The position numbers and the translations under genes were made by a program. Positions 36,285 to 45,223 of a stretch of 64,000 nucleotides of DNA are shown piece after piece. Source of the DNA: Pseudomonas sp. 2FG (GTDB lineage: Bacteria; Pseudomonadota; Gammaproteobacteria; Pseudomonadales; Pseudomonadaceae); the NCBI RefSeq assembly GCF_005502935.1, contig NZ_SCMP01000002.1, positions 62,001 to 126,000 of the forward strand, written 5' to 3'. The notes beneath the pieces were generated by a model, which was not told the origin of the DNA, made no database searches, and saw nothing but the letters and a program-made list of their open reading frames with translations. Position 1 is the stretch's first letter; the number at the start of each line of letters is the position of its first letter.

Positions 36285-36695
36285 TTAAGCGCGACGAATG
36301 CTGGCCAGGGCGAAGCTGGCGCTGGCATTGCTGTGTTTGCCGATCAACAGCTCGGCCCGACTGCCGCTCAACGCCTCGGCCTGCGCCAGGGCACAGGCTT
36401 CGGCCACCCCGGCGCTGCCGGTGGCGCGCAAGGCGATGACGGAAGGTTGCGTCAGGCGGCGGTCGAACGCTGCCAATTGTGCGGCAGAGAAAAACGCCAA
36501 TGGCAGCCCCAGCGTTTGCGCCAAGGCCTGCAAGCCGGGCTCGGCGCGTTTCTGCTCGATGCTGGCCAGCCCGCTCAAATCCGCCAGCTGCAAGCCATGG
36601 GCCTGCAGCGTCTGCTCCAGCAGCTCGCGCAGCACGGCTTGCGCACAGCCACGCCGGCAGCCGAGGCCGGCGATATACAAGGGGGCCTGGGTCAT
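36285..36695 (-). CDS. cobE: Cobalamin biosynthesis protein CobE (CbiG C-terminal domain)
   Basis: 136 residues. The fold-defining N-terminus APLYIAGLGCRRGCAQAVLRE and the downstream ASIEQKRAEPGLQALAQ and GSAGVAEACALAQ segments match the CobE/CbiG-C family. CbiG-type proteins open the ring lactone in the cobalt-early pathway; the role of CobE in aerobes is not settled. The matching CbiG N-terminal parts are fused to CobJ at 62528, so the CbiG domains are split between two loci here. Confidence 0.88.
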   Translation of the reverse strand: MTQAPLYIAGLGCRRGCAQAVLRELLEQTLQAHGLQLADLSGLASIEQKRAEPGLQALAQTLGLPLAFFSAAQLAAFDRRLTQPSVIALRATGSAGVAEACALAQAEALSGSRAELLIGKHSNASASFALASIRRA

Positions 36696-36786
36696 GGCCG
36701 AGGGGCTTGGGCAGAAGCGAAAAACCCGCTGATGGCAACCTCGTCAGCGGGTTCATGTGCAGCCGGCCGAGGACCGGAGCAGTGGG

Positions 36787-37494
36787 TCACGCCGCGTTAG
36801 AGCCGGCGAAACGGCGATACAGCCAGGCCGAGAGCAAGCCCAACGCCACCCAGAACAGCGCATTGGTAAGCAGCGAGGCCCAGATAAACTGGTGCTCCAG
36901 GGCCTCTGGCGCCAGGCTCGAATGCACCTCGGGCTGCGGCGCACCGATCACATGCGGCAGCACCAGCAACGCCAGGCCAAGGCCGCGCAACGCCCACTGC
37001 CGAGCGAAGGCGATCAGTGCCAGGCCTACCGCCGTGGCCGTGGCGGTACCGACCCACCAGTACTGACGCAGCGCCAGATCGGCGGCGGCCGTTCCCGGCA
37101 ATTCCGGCGGCAAGCCCAACGCAGGCGCGAGGCTGAAGGTGGCGAAACCGCCCAGGCCCCAGAGCAGGCCTTCCCAGGTCCGCCCCGGCGTACGCAGGCT
37201 GTACAGCCCGGCCAGCATCAGCGCGAAGCCCACCGCCACCACCAGGTTACCGCCGGTGGTGGACAGCACGCGCTGCCAGCCATCTTCCGGCGCCCAGGCC
37301 TCGGCGCTGTGCTCATGGGCGGCAGTGCCGGCCTCATGCCCATGCTCGCCGACCTGCTCGGTGGCCGGCGCGCTGTTCTCGAAGGTTTCCGCGGTAAGAA
37401 TCAGCGGTGCGACCCAGAAACTCTGCAACAGGGTCAATAACAGTGCCGCCAACAACCCGCTGAAGCCGGCCGTCTGGGCGATGCGCTTAATCAT
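36787..37494 (-). CDS. cbtA: Cobalt transporter CbtA
   Basis: 235 residues with about five or six membrane helices (TAGFSGLLAALLLTLLQSFW near the start, VVAVGFALMLAGLYSL, GLALIAFARQWALRGLGLALL and FWVALGLLSAWLYRRF among them). A His-rich periplasmic loop (EHGHEAGTAAHEHSAEAW, about 50-67) is a likely metal-capture site. CbtA is the predicted partner of CbtB in B12-regulated cobalt uptake. Its start is 10 bp from the cbtB stop. Confidence 0.9.
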   Translation of the reverse strand: MIKRIAQTAGFSGLLAALLLTLLQSFWVAPLILTAETFENSAPATEQVGEHGHEAGTAAHEHSAEAWAPEDGWQRVLSTTGGNLVVAVGFALMLAGLYSLRTPGRTWEGLLWGLGGFATFSLAPALGLPPELPGTAAADLALRQYWWVGTATATAVGLALIAFARQWALRGLGLALLVLPHVIGAPQPEVHSSLAPEALEHQFIWASLLTNALFWVALGLLSAWLYRRFAGSNAA

Positions 37495-37504
37495 GGCAAG
37501 CCTC

Positions 37505-37690
37505 TCAGTGGCACGGGAATGCGGAGCTGTGGCGGGTATCGTGGGCCGCGTTGTGTACGGCATCGATCTGCGAGAAGCCGGCGAAATAGACCAGCAGTGC
37601 GCCCAACAGGCCGGCACCGATGGCCAGAACCAGGCGTTGCGAGAGCGAGGCGCTGGCCTCGGCAGAATGTGTCAGGGTGCTTGTGGACAT
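37505..37690 (-). CDS. cbtB: Cobalt transporter subunit CbtB
   Basis: 61 residues: one membrane helix (about 18-38, RLVLAIGAGLLGALLVYFAG) and a C-terminal periplasmic metal-binding tail HNAAHDTRHSSAFPCH with four His and one Cys. Family length and the His-rich tail are diagnostic. It is first in the cbtBA operon and directly downstream of a cobalamin riboswitch, so it is turned off when B12 is plentiful. Confidence 0.92.
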   Translation of the reverse strand: MSTSTLTHSAEASASLSQRLVLAIGAGLLGALLVYFAGFSQIDAVHNAAHDTRHSSAFPCH

Positions 37691-37812
37691 GATCGTTCCC
37701 TCTGGACTGGAAATGAAAACCTAGCAGAAGGGAACGCACGAGGAGCCGAATGCGAATGCACTCGAGCTTCCGGCTTGCGCCCGCCCACCGCGGGTTTGCC
37801 AAACTGTAATGA

Positions 37813-38014
37813 TTTCAGGCCGGTCTCCGGGCTTGCGCTGACTGCTGGATGCGAACATCCACAGTGCCATGGGACTCACCTTCCCATGCCCTGCGGCACA
37901 GTGGTTATCGATCCCATCATTCGCTTACCGTTGCGGGGGCAGCGTCGGACTAGCCCCAAGGGGCGCACCGACTTCCCGTTTCACCTTGCGCACGACCGCG
38001 CAAGACACCTGAAA
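37813..38014 (-). ncRNA. Cobalamin riboswitch controlling cbtBA
   Basis: On the minus strand the closing helix is TTTCAGG (38008-38014) with CCTGAAA (37813-37819). The B12-box core GCTGCCCCCGCAACGGTAAG lies around 37924-37943, and the 3' part ends AGCCCGGAGACCGGCC. It lies about 120 bp upstream of cbtB. Adenosylcobalamin binding is expected to repress the cobalt transporter. Confidence 0.93.
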
Positions 38015-38160
38015 CAGCCTTTCTAGGACATCACGAACACCGGTCGAGCGTCAACTTCGGCGCACCGCTGCATGCGCAAGGCCTGGGGATAGCTCCCCAT
38101 AGGCGCTTGTTTCCCACCGCCTCAATTGACCCGACTCCGCGCACTGCGTAGCCTTGCCGC

Positions 38161-38350
38161 TTCGAGGTTCTCTGGGCTGCGCAAGCGAGCGCCAGAGCTA
38201 AGAGGGAACGCGGTTGAACGCCGTGGCTGCCCCCGCAACTGTAAGCGACTCGATCTCTTCCAATGCCACTGCCGTACGCGGGAAGGCGAAGAGAGGGGCC
38301 CCTGATTAGGGCGCGGGGCCAAGTCGTGAGCCAGGAGACCTGCCTTCGAA
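38161..38350 (+). ncRNA. Cobalamin riboswitch controlling cobW-cobN
   Basis: The B12 box GGCTGCCCCCGCAACTGTAA (38225-38244) is preceded by the AGAGGGAACGCGGTTGAACGCCG arm (in pieces) and followed by CGGGAAGGCGAA and the terminal GAGCCAGGAGACCTGCC. TTCGAGG and CCTTCGAA form the closing helix. It lies 130 bp upstream of cobW and is back-to-back with the cbtBA riboswitch. Confidence 0.93.
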
Positions 38351-38482
38351 CTGCATTTTACGACAACCGGGCGGGGTGATCCGGTGGCGAACTGGTAATG
38401 CGGGGCCCTGGTGCTCCGCTACGCTCGTCGCGCATGCCCGCCGATCCGCTTTCGCTTCGATCTGAACAGGGCTGCGCGACGC

Positions 38483-39535
38483 ATGAAAACCTTGGCCAAA
38501 CTTCCCGTCACCATAGTTACCGGCTTTCTCGGCGCCGGTAAAACCACCCTGCTGCGGCACATGCTCAATAACGCCGAAGGGCGCCGCATCGCGGTGATAG
38601 TCAACGAGTTCGGCGAACTCGGCATCGACGGCGAAATCCTCAAGCAATGCTCGATCGGCTGCACTGAAGAAGAAGCCGTCGGCCGCGTCTATGAGCTGGC
38701 CAACGGTTGCCTGTGCTGCACCGTGCAGGAAGAGTTCTTCCCGGTCATGCGTGAACTGGTAGCGCGGCGTGGCGACCTCGACCAGATCCTCATCGAGACC
38801 TCCGGCCTGGCACTGCCCAAGCCGCTGGTGCAAGCCTTCAACTGGCCGGAAATCCGTAACGCCTGCACCGTCGACGCGGTCATCACCGTGGTCGACAGCC
38901 CGGCCGTGGCCGCCGGCACCTTCGCCGCCTTCCCGGACCGGGTCGACGCCCAGCGCCGCGAAGACCCGAACCTCGACCACGAATCGCCGCTGCACGAGCT
39001 GTTCGCCGACCAACTGGCCAGCGCCGACCTGGTCATCCTCAACAAGGCCGACCTGCTCAGCCCCGAAGCGCTCGCCGCCGTCCGTGCCGAAGTGGCGGAA
39101 GAACTGCCGGCGGCGGTGAAGGTCATCGAAGCGCGCAGTGGCGAGCTGCCGTTGTCGATCCTGCTGGGCCTGAACTCGGAAACCGAGCTGCATATCGACG
39201 GCCGCAAGACCCACCACGACCTGGAAGACCACGAAGAGCACGACCACGAGGAATTCGACTCCTTCGCCATCCAGCTGCCGGAAGTCGATGAGCACTTGTT
39301 GCTGGCCAGCCTCAATAGCCTGGTCGAGCGCCACGGGGTGCTGCGCATCAAGGGCTTCGCGGCGATTCCCGGCAAGCCCATGCGCCTGCTGATCCAGGGG
39401 GTCGGCAAGCGTTTCGACAAACATTTCGACCGCGCCTGGCGCGCCGACGAAAACCGCGCCAGCCATCTGGTGATCATCGGTCAGGAGCTGGATCAGGCGC
39501 TTATCGCCAACGAGCTGAAGACCTCACTGGCCTGA
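38483..39535 (+). CDS. cobW: CobW, COG0523 GTPase for cobalamin synthesis
   Basis: 350 residues. Walker A TGFLGAGKTT (13-22), the metal-binding GCLCC (75-79), ETSGLALPKP (about 105) and NKADLL (about 190). A long His/Asp/Glu-rich stretch (about 230-250: KTHHDLEDHEEHDHEE) precedes the C-terminal CobW domain. It is thought to deliver cobalt to the CobNST chelatase. The ATG at 38483 begins the conserved part; the longer frame runs into the riboswitch. It sits between a cobalamin riboswitch and cobN. Confidence 0.94.
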   Translation: MKTLAKLPVTIVTGFLGAGKTTLLRHMLNNAEGRRIAVIVNEFGELGIDGEILKQCSIGCTEEEAVGRVYELANGCLCCTVQEEFFPVMRELVARRGDLDQILIETSGLALPKPLVQAFNWPEIRNACTVDAVITVVDSPAVAAGTFAAFPDRVDAQRREDPNLDHESPLHELFADQLASADLVILNKADLLSPEALAAVRAEVAEELPAAVKVIEARSGELPLSILLGLNSETELHIDGRKTHHDLEDHEEHDHEEFDSFAIQLPEVDEHLLLASLNSLVERHGVLRIKGFAAIPGKPMRLLIQGVGKRFDKHFDRAWRADENRASHLVIIGQELDQALIANELKTSLA

Positions 39536-39539
39536 CGCG

Positions 39540-39603
39540 CGTAGGGTGCGCCATGCGCACCGCAGGACTTGATCGCCGCCTGGTGCGCGCGGCGCACCCT
39601 ACG
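39540..39603. repeat. GTAGGGTGCGCC palindromic repeat between cobW and cobN
   Basis: CGTAGGGTGCGCCATGCGCACCG at the left and GGTGCGCGCGGCGCACCCTACG at the right form nested inverted repeats. The same family occurs at 62405-62456 and, diverged, at 15258-15328, with a half copy at 4527. Probably a REP-like intergenic element. Confidence 0.75.
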
Positions 39604-39654
39604 CTCCCAACCCACGAACACGCGACCGCGCCACCACAGGACCCACGCCGACCC

Positions 39655-42600
39655 ATGCACCTCTTGCGCACCCAGCCCGGTGGTTTCGTCCCCGCCGATG
39701 GCATCGCCCATCTGGCGCAGACCCCGGCCGATGTCGTGATCCTCTGCACCGGCGACTCGCACCTGTCGCTGCTGGCCGAGGCGGCGCGGGATCTGCCGGC
39801 GGACTACCCGAGCCTGCGCCTGGCCAGCCCGGCGCAGTTGCAAAACCATGGGTCGGTCGACCTCTATGTGGACGAGGTGCTGCAACACGCCAAGCTGATC
39901 CTGATCTCCCTGCACGGCGGCATCAGCTACTGGCGCTATGGCGTCGAGCGCCTGGTCGAACTCGCCGCCCGCGGCGCCAAGCTGATCCTGGTGCCGGGCG
40001 ACGACAGCCCCGATCCGGAATTGACGGCGCAGGGCAACGTCGGCGCCGCCGAGGCCGAACGGCTCTGGCAGTACCTGCGCCAAGGCGGGGTGGACAACGC
40101 CCGGCAGCTCTATCACTACCTCGCCAGCACCTGGCTGGGCGCGACTTACCCCTGGGTCGAACCGCAGCCGCTGCCGCGCGTAGGCCTCTATCACCCGCAA
40201 CAGGCCAACGCCGAACTGAGCCATTGGCAAGCCGACTGGCGGGCTGGGCAGGCGGTGGTCGGGTTGCTGTTCTACCGCACCCACGTGCAGTCGGCGAACA
40301 CCGCCTTTATCGACGAGTTCTGCCAACGCCTGCAGGCCCAGGGCCTCAACCCCCTGCCGATAGCTGTGGCCAGCCTGAAAGAGGCGGCCTGCCTGGCGGC
40401 GGTGGAGGCGTTGCTCGATCAGGTGGACGCCGCGCTGATCATCAACACCACCGGCTTCGCCCAGTCCAACCCCGAGGCGCCCAACCTGCGCCCGTTCCGC
40501 CGCGATGTGCCGGTGCTGCAGGCCATCTGCGCCCTCGACAACCTGCCGCTCTGGCGCGATAGCCCCCAGGGCCTGGGCGCCCGCGATCTGGCCATGCACA
40601 TCGCCTTGCCCGAGCTGGACGGCCGCATCATCACCCGGCCCATCAGCTTCAAGGGCCTGGCCTGGCGCAGCGAGCGCAGCCAGAGCGATGTGGTCTGCTA
40701 CCAGGCCGAACCCGGGCGGATGGATTTCGTCGCCGAACTGGCGCGGCGTTGGGTCGAGCTGGCGCGCGTGCCGAGTGCCGACAAACGCATCGCCCTGGTG
40801 CTGGCCAACTACCCGACCCGCGACGGGCGCATCGGCAACGGCGTCGGCCTGGATACCCCGGCCGCCGCACTGAACATCCTCCGCGCCCTGCAAGCCGAGG
40901 GTTATCCGCTTCAGGACTTGCCCGACAGCGGCACCGCGCTGATCCACCTGCTGTTGGGCGGAGTGACCAACGACCTGGACCACCTCGACCTGCGCCCCTG
41001 CGCGCAAAGCCTGGCGCTGGACGACTACCGCCAATACTTCGAACGCCTGCCCGCCGCCAACCAACTGGCCGTGCGCGAACGCTGGGGCGAGCCCGAGCAG
41101 GATCCCATGCACCGACAAGGTAACCGTGGCGGGCGGATGATGATCGCCGGCCTGCGCTTCGGCCTGTGCTTCGTCGGCATCCAGCCGGCGCGCGGCTATC
41201 AGCTCGATGCCAGCGCCGTGTACCACGACCCCGACCTGGTGCCGCCCCACGGTTACCTGGCGTTCTACTTCTGGCTGCGGGAAGTCTTCGGCGCCCATGC
41301 CGTGGTGCATGTCGGCAAGCACGGCAACCTGGAATGGCTGCCGGGCAAGAGCGTCGGCCTGTCGGAGAACTGCTGGCCGGATGCGGTGCTCGGGCCCATG
41401 CCCAACGTCTACCCCTTTATCGTCAACGATCCGGGCGAGGGTGCCCAGGCCAAGCGGCGTACCCAGGCGGTGATCATCGACCACCTGATGCCGCCGCTGA
41501 CCCGCGCCGAAAGCTACGGCCCATTGCGCGATATCGAACGGCTGGCCGACGAGTATTACGACGCCTCGATGCTCGACCCCCGCCGCGCCATCGAACTGCG
41601 CGGCGAGATTCTCGCCCTGGTGCGCGCCACCCAGCTCGACCGCGAACTGCAGTTGCAGATCAACGAAGACCCGGACAGCTGGCTGCCGCAGCTCGACGCC
41701 TACCTGTGCGATCTGAAAGAATCGCAGATCCGCGATGGCCTGCACGTGTTCGGCGAGTCGCCGGCCGGGCGCCTGCGCATCGACACCTTGCTGGCCCTGC
41801 TGCGGATTCCCCGTGGCGATGGCCGTGGCGCCAACGCCAGCCTGTTGCGGGCCCTGGCCAAGGATTTCCAGCTGGGCTTCAACCCGCTCAACTGCGAAAT
41901 GGCCACCCCCTGGAACGGGCCGCGCCCAGCCGAGTTGCAGGCGCTGAGTGCCGATGCCTGGCGCACCCAGGGCGACACCCGCGAGCGCCTGGAGCTGTTT
42001 GCCTTGCAGTTGATCGAGGCGACCTTGCTCGGTGCGCCGATGGCCGTCGGCATCGAAACCGCGCCGGTGCTCGAAGCGCTGCGCGATCGTGTCGCGCCGA
42101 CCCTGGATGCCTGCGGCCCGGCGGAAATCGCGGGCCTGCTGGCGGCCCTGCGCGGTCGCTTCGTCCCCGCCGGCCCCAGTGGCGCGCCGAGCCGTGGCCG
42201 CCTCGATGTGCTGCCGACCGGGCGCAACTTCTACTCGGTGGATGTGCGCAACCTGCCGACGCCGACCGCCTGGCGCATCGGCTTCCAGTCCGCCAGCCTG
42301 CTGCTCGAGCGCCACCTGCAAGACAACGGCGACCACCTGCGCCAGCTCGGCCTGTCGGTCTGGGGCACCGCAACCATGCGCACCGGCGGTGACGACATGG
42401 CCCAGGCCATGGCCCTGCTCGGCGTGCGTCCGGTGTGGCAGGCCGGCAGCCAGCGGGTCGAGGATTTCGAGATCCTGCCGCTGTCGCTGCTCGACCGCCC
42501 GCGGGTGGACGTCACATTGCGGGTCTCGGGTTTCTTCCGCGATGCCTTCGGCAACCTGATCCGCCTGTTCGACGCCGCCGTGCAGGCAGTCGCCGAACTG

Positions 42601-43410
42601 GACGAGCCGGAAGACCTCAACCCCCTGGCCGCCCGCGTTCGCCTAGAGCGCCAACGCCTGGAGGCCCAGGGGGTCGACGCCGCAGACGCACGCCGCCAGG
42701 CCGGTTGGCGCATCTTCGGCTCCAAGCCGGGGGCCTACGGTGCCGGGGTACAGAACGCCATCGAGGAGCGCCTGTGGCAGACCCGCGCCGATTTGGCCGA
42801 GGTCTACCTGAACTGGGGCGGCTACGCCTATGGTGCGGCGGACAGCGGTACACCGGCGCGCGAGCACTTCGTCCAGCGCCTGGAGCGCCTGCAAGCGGTG
42901 CTGCACAACCAGGACAACCGCGAACACGACATTCTCGATTCCAACGATTACTACCAGTTCCAGGGCGGCATGCTGGCGGCGGTGGAAACCCTGCGCGGCG
43001 AGCAGGTCGCCAGTTACCACGGCGACCACAGCCAGCCGGACAACCCGCGCATCCGCACCCTCAAGGAAGAGTTGAATCGCGTGGTCCGCGCCCGGGCGGC
43101 CAATCCCAAGTGGATAGCCGGGATGAAACGACATGGCTACAAGGGCGCGTTCGAGCTGGCCGCGACAGTGGATTACCTGTGCGCCTTCGACGCCACCAGC
43201 GAATTGATCGACGATCATCAGTACGAGCTGCTGAGCGACGCCTACCTGCTGGACGCGGACACCCGCGAGTTCATCCAGCAACACAACCCCGGCGCCCTCC
43301 AGGACATCACCGAACGCCTGCTCGAAGCCCAGCAACGCGGGCTGTGGCAGGAGCCGGGCGAGTACCGCGCGGCCCTGGAGAATTTGCTGATGGACAGCGA
43401 GGAGAGCTGA
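39655..43410 (+). CDS. cobN: Cobaltochelatase large subunit CobN
   Basis: 1251 residues, the usual CobN/BchH length. It holds hydrogenobyrinate a,c-diamide and inserts cobalt with ATP from the AAA+ and VWA partners. Recognisable segments include ITRPISFKGL, LVLANYPTRDGRIGNGVGLDTP (about 380), VHVGKHGNLEWLPGKSVGLS (about 550-570, conserved in CobN/BchH) and KPGAYGAGVQNAIEE (about 1025). The ATG at 39655 begins the conserved MHLLRTQPGGF; no strong ribosome site is visible. Followed by ChlI- and VWA-type genes that probably complete the chelatase. Confidence 0.95.
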   Translation: MHLLRTQPGGFVPADGIAHLAQTPADVVILCTGDSHLSLLAEAARDLPADYPSLRLASPAQLQNHGSVDLYVDEVLQHAKLILISLHGGISYWRYGVERLVELAARGAKLILVPGDDSPDPELTAQGNVGAAEAERLWQYLRQGGVDNARQLYHYLASTWLGATYPWVEPQPLPRVGLYHPQQANAELSHWQADWRAGQAVVGLLFYRTHVQSANTAFIDEFCQRLQAQGLNPLPIAVASLKEAACLAAVEALLDQVDAALIINTTGFAQSNPEAPNLRPFRRDVPVLQAICALDNLPLWRDSPQGLGARDLAMHIALPELDGRIITRPISFKGLAWRSERSQSDVVCYQAEPGRMDFVAELARRWVELARVPSADKRIALVLANYPTRDGRIGNGVGLDTPAAALNILRALQAEGYPLQDLPDSGTALIHLLLGGVTNDLDHLDLRPCAQSLALDDYRQYFERLPAANQLAVRERWGEPEQDPMHRQGNRGGRMMIAGLRFGLCFVGIQPARGYQLDASAVYHDPDLVPPHGYLAFYFWLREVFGAHAVVHVGKHGNLEWLPGKSVGLSENCWPDAVLGPMPNVYPFIVNDPGEGAQAKRRTQAVIIDHLMPPLTRAESYGPLRDIERLADEYYDASMLDPRRAIELRGEILALVRATQLDRELQLQINEDPDSWLPQLDAYLCDLKESQIRDGLHVFGESPAGRLRIDTLLALLRIPRGDGRGANASLLRALAKDFQLGFNPLNCEMATPWNGPRPAELQALSADAWRTQGDTRERLELFALQLIEATLLGAPMAVGIETAPVLEALRDRVAPTLDACGPAEIAGLLAALRGRFVPAGPSGAPSRGRLDVLPTGRNFYSVDVRNLPTPTAWRIGFQSASLLLERHLQDNGDHLRQLGLSVWGTATMRTGGDDMAQAMALLGVRPVWQAGSQRVEDFEILPLSLLDRPRVDVTLRVSGFFRDAFGNLIRLFDAAVQAVAELDEPEDLNPLAARVRLERQRLEAQGVDAADARRQAGWRIFGSKPGAYGAGVQNAIEERLWQTRADLAEVYLNWGGYAYGAADSGTPAREHFVQRLERLQAVLHNQDNREHDILDSNDYYQFQGGMLAAVETLRGEQVASYHGDHSQPDNPRIRTLKEELNRVVRARAANPKWIAGMKRHGYKGAFELAATVDYLCAFDATSELIDDHQYELLSDAYLLDADTREFIQQHNPGALQDITERLLEAQQRGLWQEPGEYRAALENLLMDSEES

Positions 43411-43462
43411 TGGCCCGCGCCTACAAACGCTTTGAATTCCTGACTCTTTCGGAAAGCCGATC

Positions 43463-44476
43463 ATGATCAACACCCCACAATTCCCGCTGGTCGCCGTGGT
43501 CGCCGCCGATGAGCTGAAGCTGGCGCTGTGTCTGGCGGCCATCGATCCGGCGATTGGCGGGGTGTTGATCGAAGGGCCGCGCGGCATGGCCAAGTCGACC
43601 CTGGCCCGTGGCGTCGCCGAGCTGCTGCCCGGCGGCCACTTCGTCACCCTGCCGCTGGGCGCCAGCGAAGAGCGCATAGTCGGCACCCTCGACCTCGACG
43701 CCGCATTGGGCGAAGGCCGCGCGCAATTTTCTCCCGGCCTGCTGGCCAAGGCCGATGGCGGCGTGCTCTACGTCGACGAAGTCAATCTGCTGCCGGACCA
43801 CCTGGTCGACCTGCTGCTGGACGTCGCCGCCAGCGGGGTCAACCACATCGAACGGGACGGCATTTCGCATAACCACAAGGCCCGCTTCGTGCTGATCGGC
43901 ACCATGAACCCGGAAGAAGGCGAACTGCGCCCGCAACTGCTGGACCGCTTCGGCCTCAACGTGGTGCTCGGCGCCCAGCCGCAACCGGCCGAGCGCGCCG
44001 AAATCGTCCGCCGCCGCCTGGCATTCGATGCCGACCCGCAGGCCTTTCTCCAGCGCTGGGCCAAACCGCAGAACGCCCTGCAGCAACGCTGCGCCGCCGC
44101 CCGTGAACGGCTGGCACTGATAGCGCTGGACGACGCGACCCTGGATGAAATCGCCCGCCGCTGCTTCGCCGCCGGTGTCGACGGCCTGCGCGCCGATCTG
44201 GTCTGGCTGCGTGCCGCCCGCGCCCACGCCGCCTGGCGCGGCGCCGAGCAGATCGCCGCCGAGGATATCGACGCGGTCGAGCACTTCGCCCTGCTGCATC
44301 GCCGTCGCCACAGCCCACCAACCGCCGCCCAACCGCCGCAATCGCCGCCGCCATCCAGCGCCAGCCCGCAGACCGGGCCGGCTTCCGCAGGCGTTGGCCA
44401 ATGGGGCGAACTACCCGCTCAACCGGTACCCATGGGTGCGCAGCGCGAGCTGCCGCGCTGGCCAAAAAAGCCCTAA
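43463..44476 (+). CDS. ChlI/BchI-type AAA+ ATPase of the cobalt chelatase
   Basis: 337 residues. Walker A is [10 protein letters not shown] (about 37-46; the Gly-Lys of classic Walker A reads Ala-Lys, as in many of this group). Walker B is [21 protein letters not shown] (about 99-119), and the sensor region reads [21 protein letters not shown] (about 148-168). It resembles Mg-chelatase subunit I more than CobS. Beside cobN and a VWA gene, it most likely energises cobalt insertion. The Pro/Ser-rich C-terminus (about 285-325) overlaps the next gene by 76 bp. Confidence 0.88.
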   Translation: MINTPQFPLVAVVAADELKLALCLAAIDPAIGGVLIEGPRGMAKSTLARGVAELLPGGHFVTLPLGASEERIVGTLDLDAALGEGRAQFSPGLLAKADGGVLYVDEVNLLPDHLVDLLLDVAASGVNHIERDGISHNHKARFVLIGTMNPEEGELRPQLLDRFGLNVVLGAQPQPAERAEIVRRRLAFDADPQAFLQRWAKPQNALQQRCAAARERLALIALDDATLDEIARRCFAAGVDGLRADLVWLRAARAHAAWRGAEQIAAEDIDAVEHFALLHRRRHSPPTAAQPPQSPPPSSASPQTGPASAGVGQWGELPAQPVPMGAQRELPRWPKKP

Positions 44477-45132
44477 GCATCCGCCCGCGACAGGTCACTG
44501 GCGCGGATGCCAAACCCAGACCCGGCCGCCTCGAAGGAGGCCGCCACGGCGCCTCCCGGCACGGCGAACTGGGCGCGATCCACTGGCTGGCCACTCTGCT
44601 ACGCGGCCGCCCACGACGCCAGGCCGACCTGCAACGCCGCCCGCGCAGCCGCCAGCCCGGCGAACTCTGGCTGGTGATAGTCGACGCCTCCGCCTCCACC
44701 CGCCGCCACGGCGCCCTCGCCCAGGCCAAGGGCCTGCTCGCCACGCTGTTCGACCAGGCCTACCGCCAACGCACCCGCCTCGCCGTACTCCACGCCACCG
44801 GCCGCCAACCGCACTGGCTCTGGCAAGGCCAGAAAGCCTCCCCCGCCCTGCACGACTGGCTCAGCCAACTCGGCGCCGGCGGCGGCACTCCGCTGATCGA
44901 AGCCCTGCAACAGGCCGCAACCTGGCTGGAAAGCCGTCAGCGACAGAAACCGGCCGAACAGCAACGCCTGCTGATCCTCACCGACGGCCGTTTGAAGGAT
45001 TGGCCGGCCCTGGTGCCGACGGCCTGCCCGGCGCTGCTGGTGGATATCGAAAGCGGGCCGATCCGGTTGGGACGGGCTAAGCGGTTGGCGGAGCAGTTGG
45101 CGGCGGAGTACTGGGCTATCGAGGATCTATAG
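44401..45132 (+). CDS. VWA-domain protein (ChlD-like chelatase partner)
   Basis: About 243 residues from ATG 44401, or shorter if a later start is used. The VWA domain (about 85-243) has the MIDAS motif VDASAST (Asp-x-Ser-x-Ser, about 93-99), [12 protein letters not shown] (about 163) and [10 protein letters not shown] (about 195). In chelatases the VWA subunit links the AAA+ ring to CobN. The N-terminal 80 residues are basic and low-complexity. The frame overlaps the ATPase gene by 76 bp, compatible with coupling, or with the two having been derived from one ChlD-like gene. Confidence 0.82.
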   Translation: MGRTTRSTGTHGCAARAAALAKKALSIRPRQVTGADAKPRPGRLEGGRHGASRHGELGAIHWLATLLRGRPRRQADLQRRPRSRQPGELWLVIVDASASTRRHGALAQAKGLLATLFDQAYRQRTRLAVLHATGRQPHWLWQGQKASPALHDWLSQLGAGGGTPLIEALQQAATWLESRQRQKPAEQQRLLILTDGRLKDWPALVPTACPALLVDIESGPIRLGRAKRLAEQLAAEYWAIEDL

Positions 45133-45223
45133 CTAAGCAGCGCCTCGAGCCCTGGTGCCCATCAACGGCGTATGACATGCCCAGCTCCATTGCCGGCCAT
45201 TGCTCATAGCGCGCAACGCGAAG

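Noticed and set aside
39493..42336. 947-codon open frame on the minus strand opposite cobN
   Set aside because: It is the GC-driven shadow of cobN: composition is Gln/Gly/Ala/Val-rich with no domain, and the plus strand encodes a clear CobN.
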